This document shows, one piece after another, positions 20,270 to 29,017 of a DNA stretch of 64,000 nucleotides (position 1 is the first letter of the stretch; the number at the start of each line of letters is the position of its first letter). Location: contig NZ_CP126161.1 of NCBI RefSeq assembly GCF_030127105.1, positions 2,170,001 to 2,234,000 of the forward strand, given 5' to 3'. The notes beneath the pieces are model-generated. The model saw only the letters and a list, made by a program, of their open reading frames with translations. It had not been told where the DNA came from and did no database searches. The translations under genes and the position numbers were made by a program. The DNA is from Haloarcula pelagica (GTDB lineage Archaea; Halobacteriota; Halobacteria; Halobacteriales; Haloarculaceae).

Positions 20270-20671
20270 TCAGTCGAGTTTCCGCTCGGCGGCGGCGACG
20301 GAGGTGGCGGTCTTGCCGTCGTAGCCGGCCTGCCGGGAGCGGCGCTGGAAGGCGTTCTCCGTGACGGTGCTGGTCTCCTCGGCGACCACGCGGACGACAT
20401 CGCCGACGCCCATCTCCTTCAGTTGGACCTGCGCTTCCTTGATCGGCTTCGCTGCCTCGGGCGAGGGCGGCGTGAACGTCGAGATGTCGTTGACGATCGC
20501 GAAGCCCTCGCGGAGTTGCTCGGCGGCGGCGACCGTCTCGTCGGCGGCGACCTGCATCTCCTCGGCGGTGAGCGTCCCGTTGAACTCCAGATACAGCGTG
20601 TTCGCGGCGGCGTCGGCTCGGATCTCGTAGCTCGCGTCCGGGTTCTCGCCGGACTTCGACGTGACTGACAT
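20270..20671 (-). CDS. Hypothetical protein, STAS/SpoIIAA-like fold
   Basis: A 133-aa soluble protein. YEIRADAAANTLYLEFNGTLTAEEMQVAADETVAAAEQLREGFAIVNDIS has the strand-helix pattern of STAS or SpoIIAA-like domains, which act as anti-anti-sigma or lipid-binding modules elsewhere. No regulated partner is visible in the neighbourhood. The fold assignment rests on pattern only. Convergent with the MATE gene, 21 bases apart. Confidence 0.6.
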   Translation of the reverse strand: MSVTSKSGENPDASYEIRADAAANTLYLEFNGTLTAEEMQVAADETVAAAEQLREGFAIVNDISTFTPPSPEAAKPIKEAQVQLKEMGVGDVVRVVAEETSTVTENAFQRRSRQAGYDGKTATSVAAAERKLD

Positions 20672-20729
20672 TGTACTCTGTACGACAACGGGGCGCGGGG
20701 AGCAAATGTGTCCTTACTAGTTAGGATCG

Positions 20730-21593
20730 TCACCGAACGTCGGAACTCGACGCTCGTGACAGCAGGTAGACCGCGACGCCGCCGAGGAGGAGGTCGAGCG
20801 CCAGGAGGACGACCAGGCCGGGGACGACGCCGTCAAGCGTCCCACCGAAGGTCGTCACGTCGAGGACCGTCATCACGTCCCGGTCGACCATCAGCGAACG
20901 AGCCGTGTCGACGCCGTACGTGACCGGGTTCAGGCGGGCGAACGTCTGTATCCAGTCCGGAAGCGTCGACAGCGGGAGGAACGCCGAGGAGAGAAAGAGC
21001 AGCGGAAACTGGAGCAGGTTCGCGCCGATGATCGTCGACTCCTGGTCGCGGGTCACCACGGCGAGCGCGTTCGAGAACGCGACGAACCACAGCGAGAAGA
21101 CGACGCCGACGCCGACGATGGCGACTGCGCCGGCGATCCCGGTGGCGACCTCGGCACCGAGCGCGACGCCGAGTCCGAGGATGATCGCGATCTGGACGGC
21201 GATGCGGAACACCTCCGCGGCCGTCTTCCCCAGGAACACCGCCGTGCGGTTCATCGGCGAGACGAGCACCTTCTCGAACATCCCGTTCTCGATGTCGTTG
21301 ACGAGCCCGACCCCGGAGGTGATCGCGGCCGCCAGCGCGACCTGGATGGCGATCGCGGGCACCAGATACGTCTCGTAGCTGATCCCCGGCAGTCCTTGGT
21401 TGACGGCGGCGCCGGCGACGGTGCCGAACACCTCCGTGAACAACACCAGAAAGATGATCGGCTGAACGAGCGAGACCACCAGCACGAACGGGTTCCGGAC
21501 CGCCTTCAGGTTCCAGCGCTTGAAGTTCACCCAGCAGTCCCCGAGGAACGTGTTCCCCGAGCGACGGACCCCGTCGCTGGTCGGCGAACTCAC
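20730..21593 (-). CDS. ABC-2 type exporter permease
   Basis: A 287-aa membrane protein with six helices, of the ABC-2 (DrrB/NodJ-like) type. The N-terminal cytoplasmic TFLGDCWVNFKRWNLKAVRNPFVLV and the conserved central AFSNALAVVTRDQES...LLQFPLLFLSSAFLPLSTLPDW region are typical. Its start overlaps the stop of the ATPase gene by four bases, so the two are co-translated. It probably exports a hydrophobic compound or serves in cell-surface traffic; the substrate is unknown. Confidence 0.9.
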   Translation of the reverse strand: MSSPTSDGVRRSGNTFLGDCWVNFKRWNLKAVRNPFVLVVSLVQPIIFLVLFTEVFGTVAGAAVNQGLPGISYETYLVPAIAIQVALAAAITSGVGLVNDIENGMFEKVLVSPMNRTAVFLGKTAAEVFRIAVQIAIILGLGVALGAEVATGIAGAVAIVGVGVVFSLWFVAFSNALAVVTRDQESTIIGANLLQFPLLFLSSAFLPLSTLPDWIQTFARLNPVTYGVDTARSLMVDRDVMTVLDVTTFGGTLDGVVPGLVVLLALDLLLGGVAVYLLSRASSSDVR

Positions 21594-22645
21594 TGTGACA
21601 CCTCCTCGGACGCCGACTCGTCGCCGCGCTCTCCCTCCTCCCCGGTGATCGCCAGAAACACGTCGTCGAGCGTCGGCGCGTGGACGTTGAAGCCAGTCAC
21701 CGTCAGGCCGGCGTCCCGCAGCGCGACCAGCAGGTCGGTCCCGTGCTGGCGGGCCTGCTGGGCGGTGACACTGATCCCGTCGTCGGTCTCCTGGACCGTC
21801 GCGTCGACGAAGGCGTCGAACTCCCGTGCGATGGTCGCGGCCCGCTCGCGGGCGTCGCTGCCGTCCTCGATGTCGATGTCAAGCACTTCCCCACCGACCC
21901 GTCGTTTCAACGCCGTGGGACTCCCCTCGGCGACGATCTCGCCGTCGAGGATGACCGCCAGCCGGTCACAGAGCTGGTCGGCCTCCTCAAGGTACTGCGT
22001 GGTCAGGAAGATCGTGGTCCCGCGGTCGTTGATCCGCCGGAAGTAGTCCCACAGCCGGTTGCGGGCCTTCGGGTCGAGCCCGGTCGTGGGCTCGTCGAGG
22101 AAGACGAGCGGCGGCCGGTGGACCAGGGCGGTGGCCGCGTCCAGCCGCTTTTTCATCCCGCCGGAGAACTCCTCGGCACGCTTGTCGGCCACCCCGGCGA
22201 GGTCGACGAGTTCCAGCAGTTCGGTCACGCGGTCGGCCCGCTCGCCCCGGGGGACGCCGTAGGCCTCGCAGGCGAAGCGGACGTTCTCGGCAGCTGTCAG
22301 CTCCGGGTCGATGCTGGTCTCCTGTGCCATGTACCCGATCGACTCCCGGACGGCTCTGGGGTCGGTCCTGACATCGAAGCCGTTGACCCGGACCGACCCG
22401 GCGGTCGGGGACAGAAGCGTCGAGAGCACCTTGATCGTCGTCGTCTTGCCCGCCCCGTTGGGTCCCAGAAAGCCGAAGAACTCGCCTTCGGGGACGGCCA
22501 TCTCCAGCCCGGCGACCGCAGCGGTCCCGTCGGCGTACACCAGTTCGAGCCCCGACACGTCGACCGCCAGCGGGCTGTCGCGGTCGGTTCGCGACCCGCC
22601 GTCCGCCGCGGTCGACGACGGCGGAACGGCCTCTGGTCCTGTCAT
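21590..22645 (-). CDS. ABC-2 type exporter ATP-binding protein (DrrA-like)
   Basis: A 351-aa ATPase paired with the downstream permease. Walker A GPNGAGKTT near residue 56, Q-loop MAQET near 111, ABC signature SGGMKKR near 164, Walker B VFLDEPTTGLD near 180-190, switch His replaced by Gln in TTQYLEEADQL as in DrrA-type ATPases. The C-terminal 100 residues form the DrrA-type regulatory domain. A 31-residue Ser/Asp-rich leader precedes the core. Confidence 0.93.
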   Translation of the reverse strand: MTGPEAVPPSSTAADGGSRTDRDSPLAVDVSGLELVYADGTAAVAGLEMAVPEGEFFGFLGPNGAGKTTTIKVLSTLLSPTAGSVRVNGFDVRTDPRAVRESIGYMAQETSIDPELTAAENVRFACEAYGVPRGERADRVTELLELVDLAGVADKRAEEFSGGMKKRLDAATALVHRPPLVFLDEPTTGLDPKARNRLWDYFRRINDRGTTIFLTTQYLEEADQLCDRLAVILDGEIVAEGSPTALKRRVGGEVLDIDIEDGSDARERAATIAREFDAFVDATVQETDDGISVTAQQARQHGTDLLVALRDAGLTVTGFNVHAPTLDDVFLAITGEEGERGDESASEEVSQ

Positions 22646-22716
22646 GGCCCGTCGTAGGGTCGGCCGACGGATGTAGCTTCGACTTCATCCCGGCGAACAC
22701 GCTTCGAAATCTGTAG

Positions 22717-23115
22717 TCAGAGGTCGTACTCGATTGCCCAGTGGTGGAGGTGTGCGAAGACAGGAAACAGCGACTCGGCCTTCTCCGTGGGCGTGTACTC
22801 GACGCGGGGCGGCACTTCGTCGTAGGCGGTGCGGTCGAGCAGCCCCGCGTCCGTGAGGTCGGCGAGGCGGGCCGACAGCGTGTTCGGCGCCACCGAGAGT
22901 TCCCGTTCGAGGTCGCTGAAGCGGAGCGGCCCCTCGGCGAAGGCAAACGCGGACAGGACCGCCATCGCGTGGGCGCTCCCCAGCAGGTCCAGCAGGTGAG
23001 CGACGGTCCGCTGGATGCGCTCCTGTTCGGCGGGGTCGAACGTCTCCCGCAACGCCGTGCCCTCCTCGCGGGACAGACCCGTGCTCAGGTCCGGGATCTC
23101 GGGTCGATCTGTCAT
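22717..23115 (-). CDS. HxlR-like winged-helix transcription regulator
   Basis: A 132-aa regulator. The winged helix spans about residues 35-115: LLGSAHAMAVLSAFAFAEGPLRFSDLERELSVAPNTLSARLADLTDAGLLDRTAYDEVPPRVEYTPTEKA, the HxlR/DUF24 pattern. There is no cysteine in the protein, so it cannot be a thiol redox sensor like several HxlR family members. Start at 23115 (MTDRPEIPDLS) is preferred over the upstream MYKC. It lies divergent from the two NmrA-like genes, with an inverted repeat in between that could be its operator. Confidence 0.85.
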   Translation of the reverse strand: MTDRPEIPDLSTGLSREEGTALRETFDPAEQERIQRTVAHLLDLLGSAHAMAVLSAFAFAEGPLRFSDLERELSVAPNTLSARLADLTDAGLLDRTAYDEVPPRVEYTPTEKAESLFPVFAHLHHWAIEYDL

Positions 23116-23184
23116 TACCGTCGGTCGGACGCCGACACACTTGTACACTCGTATCTTTGGAGCGAACTCGCTGACAGCGCCAAT

Positions 23185-23202
23185 ACTTCGAAACTACGAA
23201 GT
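23185..23202. promoter_or_regulatory. Candidate HxlR operator in the divergent promoter
   Basis: Perfect arms ACTTCG and CGAAGT separated by six bases sit directly upstream of a TATA-like AGTATAAG (23207-23214), which is about 25 bases before the ATG at 23238. The placement at the TFB/TATA site of the NmrA-like pair, 70 bases from the HxlR-like start, fits a local regulator site. Confidence 0.5.
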
Positions 23203-23237
23203 CGCAAGTATAAGCCCGCTCCCGCCCTACTGCGGAT

Positions 23238-23867
23238 ATGCGACTCACCGTCTTCGGGGCGTCCGGCCGGACCGGCCGCCCGCTCGTCGAACAGGCACTC
23301 GACCGCGGCCACGAGGTCGTCGCGTTCGTCCGGTCCGCGCCGAAGTTCGGCGTCGAGGCCGACGCGCTGACCGTCGTCGAGGGCGACGCCTACACCGGCG
23401 AGGGCGTCGAAGAGGCCGTCATCGGCGCCGACGCGGTCGTCTCCGTCCTCGGGCAGACCGGCGACGGCCCCGACGATCTGTTGACCGTCGCAGGCGACCA
23501 CATCGTCGAGGCGATGACCGACGCCGGCGTCACCCGCTTTGTCACCCTCGTGGGCGCCGGCGTCCGCGAGGAGGGCGAGTCCGTCACGCTCTCGGGACGG
23601 GTCATGGGCACGCTGTTGAAAGTGCTGGCCCGCAGCGTCCTGGAGGACGCCGAGGAACACGTCCGCCGGGTCCGGTCGACCGACCTCGACTACACCGTCG
23701 TCCGTGCCCCCCGGTTGGTCGACGGCGAGGGAACCGGCGACTACCGGGCCGGCGACATCGACCTGGGGTTCGAGTCCGTCGCGCGGGCAGACGTGGCTCG
23801 GTTCGTGCTCGACTGCATCGAGGACGAGCGCTACGTCGGCGCGATGCCGAAGGTAGGGGCGGCGTGA
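23238..23867 (+). CDS. NAD(P)-binding atypical SDR (NmrA/flavin reductase-like)
   Basis: A 209-aa Rossmann protein. It starts MRLTVFGASGRTGRPLVEQAL with the nucleotide-binding GASGRTG at residues 7-13, and continues GADAVVSVLGQ near 69 and YTVVRAPRLVDG near 154, typical of atypical short-chain dehydrogenases that bind NAD(P) as reductase or redox sensor. Lacks the classical YxxxK motif. The stop overlaps the GTG start of the next gene by four bases. Confidence 0.87.
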   Translation: MRLTVFGASGRTGRPLVEQALDRGHEVVAFVRSAPKFGVEADALTVVEGDAYTGEGVEEAVIGADAVVSVLGQTGDGPDDLLTVAGDHIVEAMTDAGVTRFVTLVGAGVREEGESVTLSGRVMGTLLKVLARSVLEDAEEHVRRVRSTDLDYTVVRAPRLVDGEGTGDYRAGDIDLGFESVARADVARFVLDCIEDERYVGAMPKVGAA

Positions 23868-24745
23868 CCCGGGTGCTCGTGACCGCGGCGACGGGGACGG
23901 TCGGCCGCCACGTCGTCGCGGAACTGGCAGGGACCGACGTGACCGTCCGGGCGGCGACCCGTGACCCGGCGGCCGCGAGCGAGCGCCTCGACGCCGACGA
24001 GTTCGTCGAGTTCGACTTCCTTCGACCCGAAACGTGGGGGCAGGCGCTCGACGGCGTCGACCGTCTGTTCCTCGTGCGGGTGCCTGGCGTCGGCGTCGAC
24101 GAGACGACGGCCTTCGCCGACGCGGCCGCCCGTGTCGGCGTCGCCTACGTCGTCTACCTCTCGGCGCTCGGAGCCGAGAAGAACCCGGTTATCCCGCACC
24201 ACCGCATCGAGCGCCACCTCCGGACGACCGGGATGGGGGCCACGTTCCTGCGGGCCTCGTTTTTCATGCAGAACCTCAACGAGGTCCACGGCGAGGACGT
24301 TCGCCGCCGCGACGAACTGTTCGTCCCGGCCGGGGACGGCGCGACGAGTTTCGTCGACGCCCGTGACGTGGGCGCCGCGGCGGCCGCGGTGCTCGCCGAC
24401 CCAGCGGGTGCCGCCGGGAGCTACGACCTGACCGGGCCGGAAGCCACGGACTACGCCGCGGTCGCCGCGGTGTTCACCGACGTGCTCGACCGACCGATCC
24501 GCTACGCCGACCCGTCGATCCCGACGTTCGTCGCCCGCTGGCGTGCCCGGGACGAACCGCTCGGCTTCGTCCTGTTGTTGGTCGGTATCTACACGACCGC
24601 CCGCCTGGGCCTGGCCGGCCGTGTCACCGACGACCTGGGGGCGCTCCTCGGTCGGGAGCCACGGACGCTCCGGGAGTACGTCGTCGACTACGCCGCGGAG
24701 TTCCGGCCGGCCGCTGCCGACGACCGCACCACGACAGCGGCGTGA
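23864..24745 (+). CDS. NmrA-family NAD(P)-binding protein
   Basis: A 293-aa paralogue-like partner of the preceding gene. VTRVLVTAATGTVGRHVVAEL carries the NAD(P) motif (TAATGTVG, residues 7-14), followed by VYLSALGAEKNPVIPHHRIERHLRTTGMGATFLRASFFMQN near residues 99-140, which is the characteristic NmrA/QOR2 substrate-side stretch. A late AAAVLADPAGAAGSYDLTGPE segment is also family-typical. Such enzymes act as quinone reductases or redox-responsive proteins. GTG start; coupled to the gene before it and probably under the HxlR-like regulator. Confidence 0.87.
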   Translation: MTRVLVTAATGTVGRHVVAELAGTDVTVRAATRDPAAASERLDADEFVEFDFLRPETWGQALDGVDRLFLVRVPGVGVDETTAFADAAARVGVAYVVYLSALGAEKNPVIPHHRIERHLRTTGMGATFLRASFFMQNLNEVHGEDVRRRDELFVPAGDGATSFVDARDVGAAAAAVLADPAGAAGSYDLTGPEATDYAAVAAVFTDVLDRPIRYADPSIPTFVARWRARDEPLGFVLLLVGIYTTARLGLAGRVTDDLGALLGREPRTLREYVVDYAAEFRPAAADDRTTTAA

Positions 24746-24802
24746 CCGCACCGTGTCCGTCGCGGGGCCAGTATATTTGTGCCCGCGCGCCGACCACACG
24801 GC

Positions 24803-26053
24803 GTGAACCGGAATCGCGCTATCGGTGTCGGCCGCGACCTCCTGCGGACGGTCCGGGCCGAGCAGGTCTCGTTTCTGGCGGCGGGGATCGCCTACTACAT
24901 GTTCGTCTCCGTGCTCCCGCTGTTGTTGCTGGCGCTTGCTGTCGGATCGCTGCTGGGCGGGGAAGACTTCGCGGCCCGGGTCGTCGGTGCCGTCGGCGCG
25001 GCGCTGTCGCCGGCGGCCTCCGAACTCCTGGAAGACGCGCTGACGAGCGCCGTCGGCCGTGGCGGCGCGACGGTCCTGGGACTGGCGGTGATGGTGTGGG
25101 GTGCGCTGAAGGTGTTCCGCGGGCTCGACCTGGCGTTCTCCCGTGTCTACGGGGCTCACGATCCAAAATCGTTCGGCGCACAGCTCGTCGACGCGCTGTC
25201 GGCACTGGCGGGGATCGGGCTGGCGATCGTCGGGCTGGGTGTCGTCGGGGCGCTGGGGACCGTCTTCGGCGTCGAGGTGGCGCTGGGCGGCCTCGCGCTC
25301 GTCCCGATCCTGACTGTCGCCTTCCTCCCGCTGTACTACGTGTTCCCGGACCGACCGATGAGCGTCCGGGACGCGCTGCCCGGGGCGGCGCTCGCTGCCG
25401 TCGGCTGGGCACTGCTGGGGACGGGGTTCAACATCTACGCCGCCCAGGCCGACGCCTATCAGCTCTACGGCGTCGTCGGCGGCGTCCTGTTACTGGTGAC
25501 GTGGTTCTACTTCGCCGGCCAGATACTCCTTGTCGGGGCGGCGCTGAACGCAAGCCTGGCCGGCGGTCCGGACCGGCAACTACAACAGGACGCGCTTCGA
25601 GAGTCCGGCAAAGCGATGAGCGAGGACGCCGACGCACACACCGGCGAAACGCCGCCGCCCAGCGGTTCCGAGGGGGACGGGCGGGATGTCGACGACCTGA
25701 CCGAGGCGGAACTCGACGCGTTGCGCGAGGAGTTCGAGGAGTTCCGGGAGGATGTCGAGTCGCGCACGCTCCACCGCGAGGACGTGGAATCCGATCTCAA
25801 ACAGTACGTCCGACGACGGATGCGCCGCGGCCACGCCCGCGGCTGGGGACCGTACGTGGTCTTGCTGTACGGGACGCTGATGACGCTCGGCGCGTTCTAC
25901 TACCTGAACGGGCCGTGGGCGATCGGCGCGATGCTCGTCGTCTGGCTGTCGACGCTGGGGCTGTACGTCGTGATGCTCGCCGTCGGCGTCACGTTCCGGG
26001 TGACCGGCCTCCCCCGCCGTGCGGTCGAGCGGGTCCGTGACTGGCGGCGGTGA
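24803..26053 (+). CDS. YihY/BrkB-like membrane protein with extended C-terminus
   Basis: A 416-aa membrane protein. Residues 1-255 form the YihY/BrkB domain with six helices, beginning RAEQVSFLAAGIAYYMFVSVLPLLLL, which is the family signature. Residues 265-345 are hydrophilic and acidic with a predicted coiled coil (LTEAELDALREEFEEFREDVES), then HARGWGPYVVLLYGTLMTLGAF begins two more helices not part of the family. The old label ribonuclease BN for this family is wrong. GTG start about 25 bases after a GTATATTTG promoter element; four-base overlap with the PAP2 gene. Confidence 0.85.
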   Translation: MNRNRAIGVGRDLLRTVRAEQVSFLAAGIAYYMFVSVLPLLLLALAVGSLLGGEDFAARVVGAVGAALSPAASELLEDALTSAVGRGGATVLGLAVMVWGALKVFRGLDLAFSRVYGAHDPKSFGAQLVDALSALAGIGLAIVGLGVVGALGTVFGVEVALGGLALVPILTVAFLPLYYVFPDRPMSVRDALPGAALAAVGWALLGTGFNIYAAQADAYQLYGVVGGVLLLVTWFYFAGQILLVGAALNASLAGGPDRQLQQDALRESGKAMSEDADAHTGETPPPSGSEGDGRDVDDLTEAELDALREEFEEFREDVESRTLHREDVESDLKQYVRRRMRRGHARGWGPYVVLLYGTLMTLGAFYYLNGPWAIGAMLVVWLSTLGLYVVMLAVGVTFRVTGLPRRAVERVRDWRR

Positions 26054-26940
26054 CCCGCGCCGTCGGTATCAGCGACCTCCTGTCGTCGCTCCCGGGGGTC
26101 GTCGTGGTCCTGTTCGCCCTGGTGACGCAACTGGGTGACTTCTGGCTGACGTTCTCGCTGTCGGCGCTGCTGTACTGGCTCGGGGCACAGACGCCGCGTA
26201 TCGGCCACGGTGTCACCCGCGAGCGGGCGGCGATGGTCGTCGCACTGTTGGCCGCGGCCGTCGCCGTGACCGTTTCGCTGAAAGGTCTCTTCGGGCTGCC
26301 GCGACCGGCCGGTGCCGGCGTGGCGGCCCACGCTGACTCCCTGCCCGCCGCCGTCAGGGGCCTGTACGTCTCGATGGCGACCGGCGAGGGCTACGGCTTC
26401 CCCAGCGGGCACGCGACGACTGCGGTGTTGGTCTGGGGCGGTCTGGCGTGGTCAGTTCGGATCGGCCGGCACCGCCAGCGGGTGGCGGTCGCCGCCGGCC
26501 TGGCGCTGTTGATCGGGCTCTCGCGGCTCGTGCTCGGCGTCCACTTCCTCGTGGACGTGTTGGCCGGGTTCGCCGCCGCAGGGGCGGTGCTGTGGCTGGC
26601 GCTGACACGACTCCGAACGCCCGACCGCGTGTTCGGGCTGGCTGCCGTCGTCGCGGCCGTCGGCATCGGTACGAGCGGACTAACCCAGAACGCCGCTGCG
26701 GCACTGGGGATCGGCGTCGGCGGTGCGATCATTTGGCGGCTCCTCGGCGGACAGAGTCCGGCGGCGACGCCGGCGGGTGCCCGGCTGACAGCGGCACTGG
26801 GCGTCGCCGTCGTCCTCACCGCGGCCGGCGCCACCCTCGCGGTTCGGCCGGCGCCGCTGGCGACCGGTCTCGCGGCCGCCGTCGGGACGGCGCTCTTGCT
26901 GGCGATGCCACTGGCCGGCGAGCGGCTCGCGAAAAAATGA
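26050..26940 (+). CDS. PAP2 family membrane phosphatase
   Basis: A 296-aa membrane protein of the type 2 phosphatidic acid phosphatase superfamily. The three motifs are visible: KGLFGLPRP near residue 77, PSGHATT near 117, and SRLVLGVHFLVDVLAG near 158, giving the catalytic His of motif 3. About eight helices; the C-terminal 100 residues are hydrophobic and outside the core. It would dephosphorylate a lipid phosphate such as polyprenyl pyrophosphate or archaetidic acid. GTG start coupled to the BrkB-like gene. Confidence 0.88.
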   Translation: MTRAVGISDLLSSLPGVVVVLFALVTQLGDFWLTFSLSALLYWLGAQTPRIGHGVTRERAAMVVALLAAAVAVTVSLKGLFGLPRPAGAGVAAHADSLPAAVRGLYVSMATGEGYGFPSGHATTAVLVWGGLAWSVRIGRHRQRVAVAAGLALLIGLSRLVLGVHFLVDVLAGFAAAGAVLWLALTRLRTPDRVFGLAAVVAAVGIGTSGLTQNAAAALGIGVGGAIIWRLLGGQSPAATPAGARLTAALGVAVVLTAAGATLAVRPAPLATGLAAAVGTALLLAMPLAGERLAKK

Positions 26941-26953
26941 GCGGTGTCGGCGC

Positions 26954-28315
26954 TCAGAACGTTTCGAGGTACCGGTCGAGTTCCCACTGGGAGACATCGA
27001 CCAGGTAGTCCTTGAACTCCTCGCGCTTGGCCTCGACGAACTTCTCGGCGACGTGCGGGCCGAGCGCGTCGAGGACGACTTCGTCCTCTTCGAGGGCGTC
27101 GACGGCCTCGCCGAGGTTGGTCGGCAGGGTGTCGATACCGTACTCCTCGCGCTTCTCCTCGTCGAACTCGTAGATGTTCTCCCGCACCGGGTCCGGGCAG
27201 TCGAGTTCGTTCTCGATGCCGTCCAGCCCGGCGTGGATGAGCGCGGCGAAGGCGAGATACGGGTTACACGACGGGTCGGGGAAGCGGGCCTCGATGCGCG
27301 AGGCGGCCGGGACGCGGGCGGCCGGCTTGCGGATCAGGGCCGAGCGGTTGCGGTCCGACCAGGCGACGTAGACGGGTGCCTCGTAGCCGGGGACGAGCCG
27401 CTTGTAGCTGTTGACCGTCGGGTTGGTGACGGCGGCCAGCGCCGGGGCGTGTTCGAGGATGCCGGCGGTGAACTGCTTTGCCGTCTCCGAGAGGTCGAAC
27501 TCGTCGTCGCCGTCGTGGAAAGCGTTCTCGCCGTCCTCGGTGAACAGCGAGATGTGGGTGTGCATACCGGAGCCGTTGATGCGCGGGATCGGCTTGGGCA
27601 TGAACGTCGCGTGCAGGTCGTGTTCGGCCGCGATGGCGCGGACGACCGACCGGAAGGTGCCGACGTTGTCGGCCGTCGACAGGGCGTCGTCGTACTCGAA
27701 GTTGATCTCGTGCTGGCCCTGGGCGACCTCGTGGTGGGAGGCTTCGATGTCGAAGCCCATCTCTTCGAGGCCGTAGATGATGTCACGGCGCACGTCGCTC
27801 GCCAGGTCCTTGGGTGCGAGGTCGAAGTAGCCGCCGGCGTCGTTGGTCTTGGTGGTCGCGCGGCCGTCCTCGTCCTCCTCGAAGAGGAAGAACTCCGGTT
27901 CGGGGGCTGCGTTGACCGTGTAACCCATCTCCTCGGCGCGGTCGAGGGCGTCCTGGAGGACGCCACGCGGGTCACCTGCGAACGGTGCGTCCGTCGAGGT
28001 GTTGTGCACGTCACAGATGAGTCGGGCGCTCGCGCCGCCGTCGATGTCGTCGCGGCTCCGCCACGGGAGCAGGGCGAACGTCGACGGGTCCGGGACCAGG
28101 CGCATGTCCGACTCCTGGATGCGGACGAAGCCGTCGATGGACGAGCCATCGAAGTAGATGCCTTCGGTGAACGCCTTCTCGGCCTGGTCGGCCGGGACGG
28201 AGACGTTCTTTACCGTACCGAGGATGTCTGTGAACTGCAGTCGAAGGAAGTCGACGTTCTTCTCTTCGATCTCGTCGAGCACCGCCTGTGCCTCGTCGGA
28301 GAGTTCGCTTGTCAT
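26954..28315 (-). CDS. glnA: Glutamine synthetase, type I
   Basis: Makes glutamine from glutamate, ammonia and ATP, and is the main route of ammonium assimilation. The 453-aa protein has the FDGSSIDGF entry at about 54-62, the metal-site EPEFFLFE near 137, [10 protein letters not shown] near 204, ATP-site [12 protein letters not shown] near 252, and [13 protein letters not shown] near 308. Length fits the short GSI-alpha type. The start at 28315 ([10 protein letters not shown]) is preferred over a longer frame. Divergent from an Lrp-type regulator, a pairing known in other haloarchaea. A TATA-like TTTTAGTAG lies about 30 bases upstream. Confidence 0.97.
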   Translation of the reverse strand: MTSELSDEAQAVLDEIEEKNVDFLRLQFTDILGTVKNVSVPADQAEKAFTEGIYFDGSSIDGFVRIQESDMRLVPDPSTFALLPWRSRDDIDGGASARLICDVHNTSTDAPFAGDPRGVLQDALDRAEEMGYTVNAAPEPEFFLFEEDEDGRATTKTNDAGGYFDLAPKDLASDVRRDIIYGLEEMGFDIEASHHEVAQGQHEINFEYDDALSTADNVGTFRSVVRAIAAEHDLHATFMPKPIPRINGSGMHTHISLFTEDGENAFHDGDDEFDLSETAKQFTAGILEHAPALAAVTNPTVNSYKRLVPGYEAPVYVAWSDRNRSALIRKPAARVPAASRIEARFPDPSCNPYLAFAALIHAGLDGIENELDCPDPVRENIYEFDEEKREEYGIDTLPTNLGEAVDALEEDEVVLDALGPHVAEKFVEAKREEFKDYLVDVSQWELDRYLETF

Positions 28316-28441
28316 CTTTGAACACCGGATAGGAACACTGGCACTACTAAAACCCTGCCGTTTTGCGCAAAGATTCCGGACTCGCCCCGACCATCTGGAC
28401 GTTCGTAAAATTCTAATGCCCACGGGGCGTGATTGGATGTA

Positions 28442-28903
28442 ATGACGTACGAAAATCTCGACCGCAAGTTAGTGAATGCCCTGCTGGGAGACGGACGCGC
28501 CAGTCTCCGCAGCCTCGGTGAAGATCTCGATGTCTCTGTCACGACGGTGTCGAACCACCTCTCGACACTCGAAGACGAGGGGATCATCAACGGCTACACA
28601 CCAAAGGTCGACTACGGGGCACTGGGGTACGATGTCACGGCGATCGTCCAGTTGAAGGTCGAGGGGTCGTCCCTGCCGGATGTCACCGAGGACCTCAGGC
28701 ACCACAAACAGATGATCTCGGTCTACGAAGTCACCGGCGACTACGACATCATCGCCATCGGGAAGTTCACCGACACCGACGGGATGAACGCTCAGATCAA
28801 GGAGCTGTTGACCGACCCCGACATCAAGGAGTCCAACACCTCCGTCGTCCTCAACGCCGCAAGCGAGAACGAACAGTTCGACCTCGACCTCAACGACGAG
28901 TAA
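28442..28903 (+). CDS. lrp: Lrp/AsnC family regulator divergent from glnA
   Basis: A 153-aa regulator with an N-terminal helix-turn-helix (residues 5-55, with [25 protein letters not shown]) and a C-terminal RAM ligand domain starting [17 protein letters not shown] and including [15 protein letters not shown]. Haloarchaeal Lrp proteins beside glnA are reported to influence nitrogen and amino-acid genes. The start ATG at 28442 is chosen; an ATG three codons earlier is possible. The 126-base gap to glnA must hold both promoters. Confidence 0.92.
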   Translation: MTYENLDRKLVNALLGDGRASLRSLGEDLDVSVTTVSNHLSTLEDEGIINGYTPKVDYGALGYDVTAIVQLKVEGSSLPDVTEDLRHHKQMISVYEVTGDYDIIAIGKFTDTDGMNAQIKELLTDPDIKESNTSVVLNAASENEQFDLDLNDE

Positions 28904-28991
28904 CTGCGCCGCCGTTCTGCCGTCCACGACCGGTGAGCGGTCGCGCCGTGTGGGGACGCGTGTCGTCCGTCGGTGGACCGACGGATTCTTG

Positions 28992-29005
28992 ACTGACCAG
29001 TCAGT
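28992..29005. promoter_or_regulatory. TetR-type operator palindrome
   Basis: ACTGAC-CA-GTCAGT, perfect six-base arms, lies 13 bases before the ATG of the TetR gene, within the region where RNA polymerase would start. Autorepression of the TetR-MATE pair is the obvious reading. Confidence 0.7.
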
Positions 29006-29017
29006 TAGTTACCGGTA

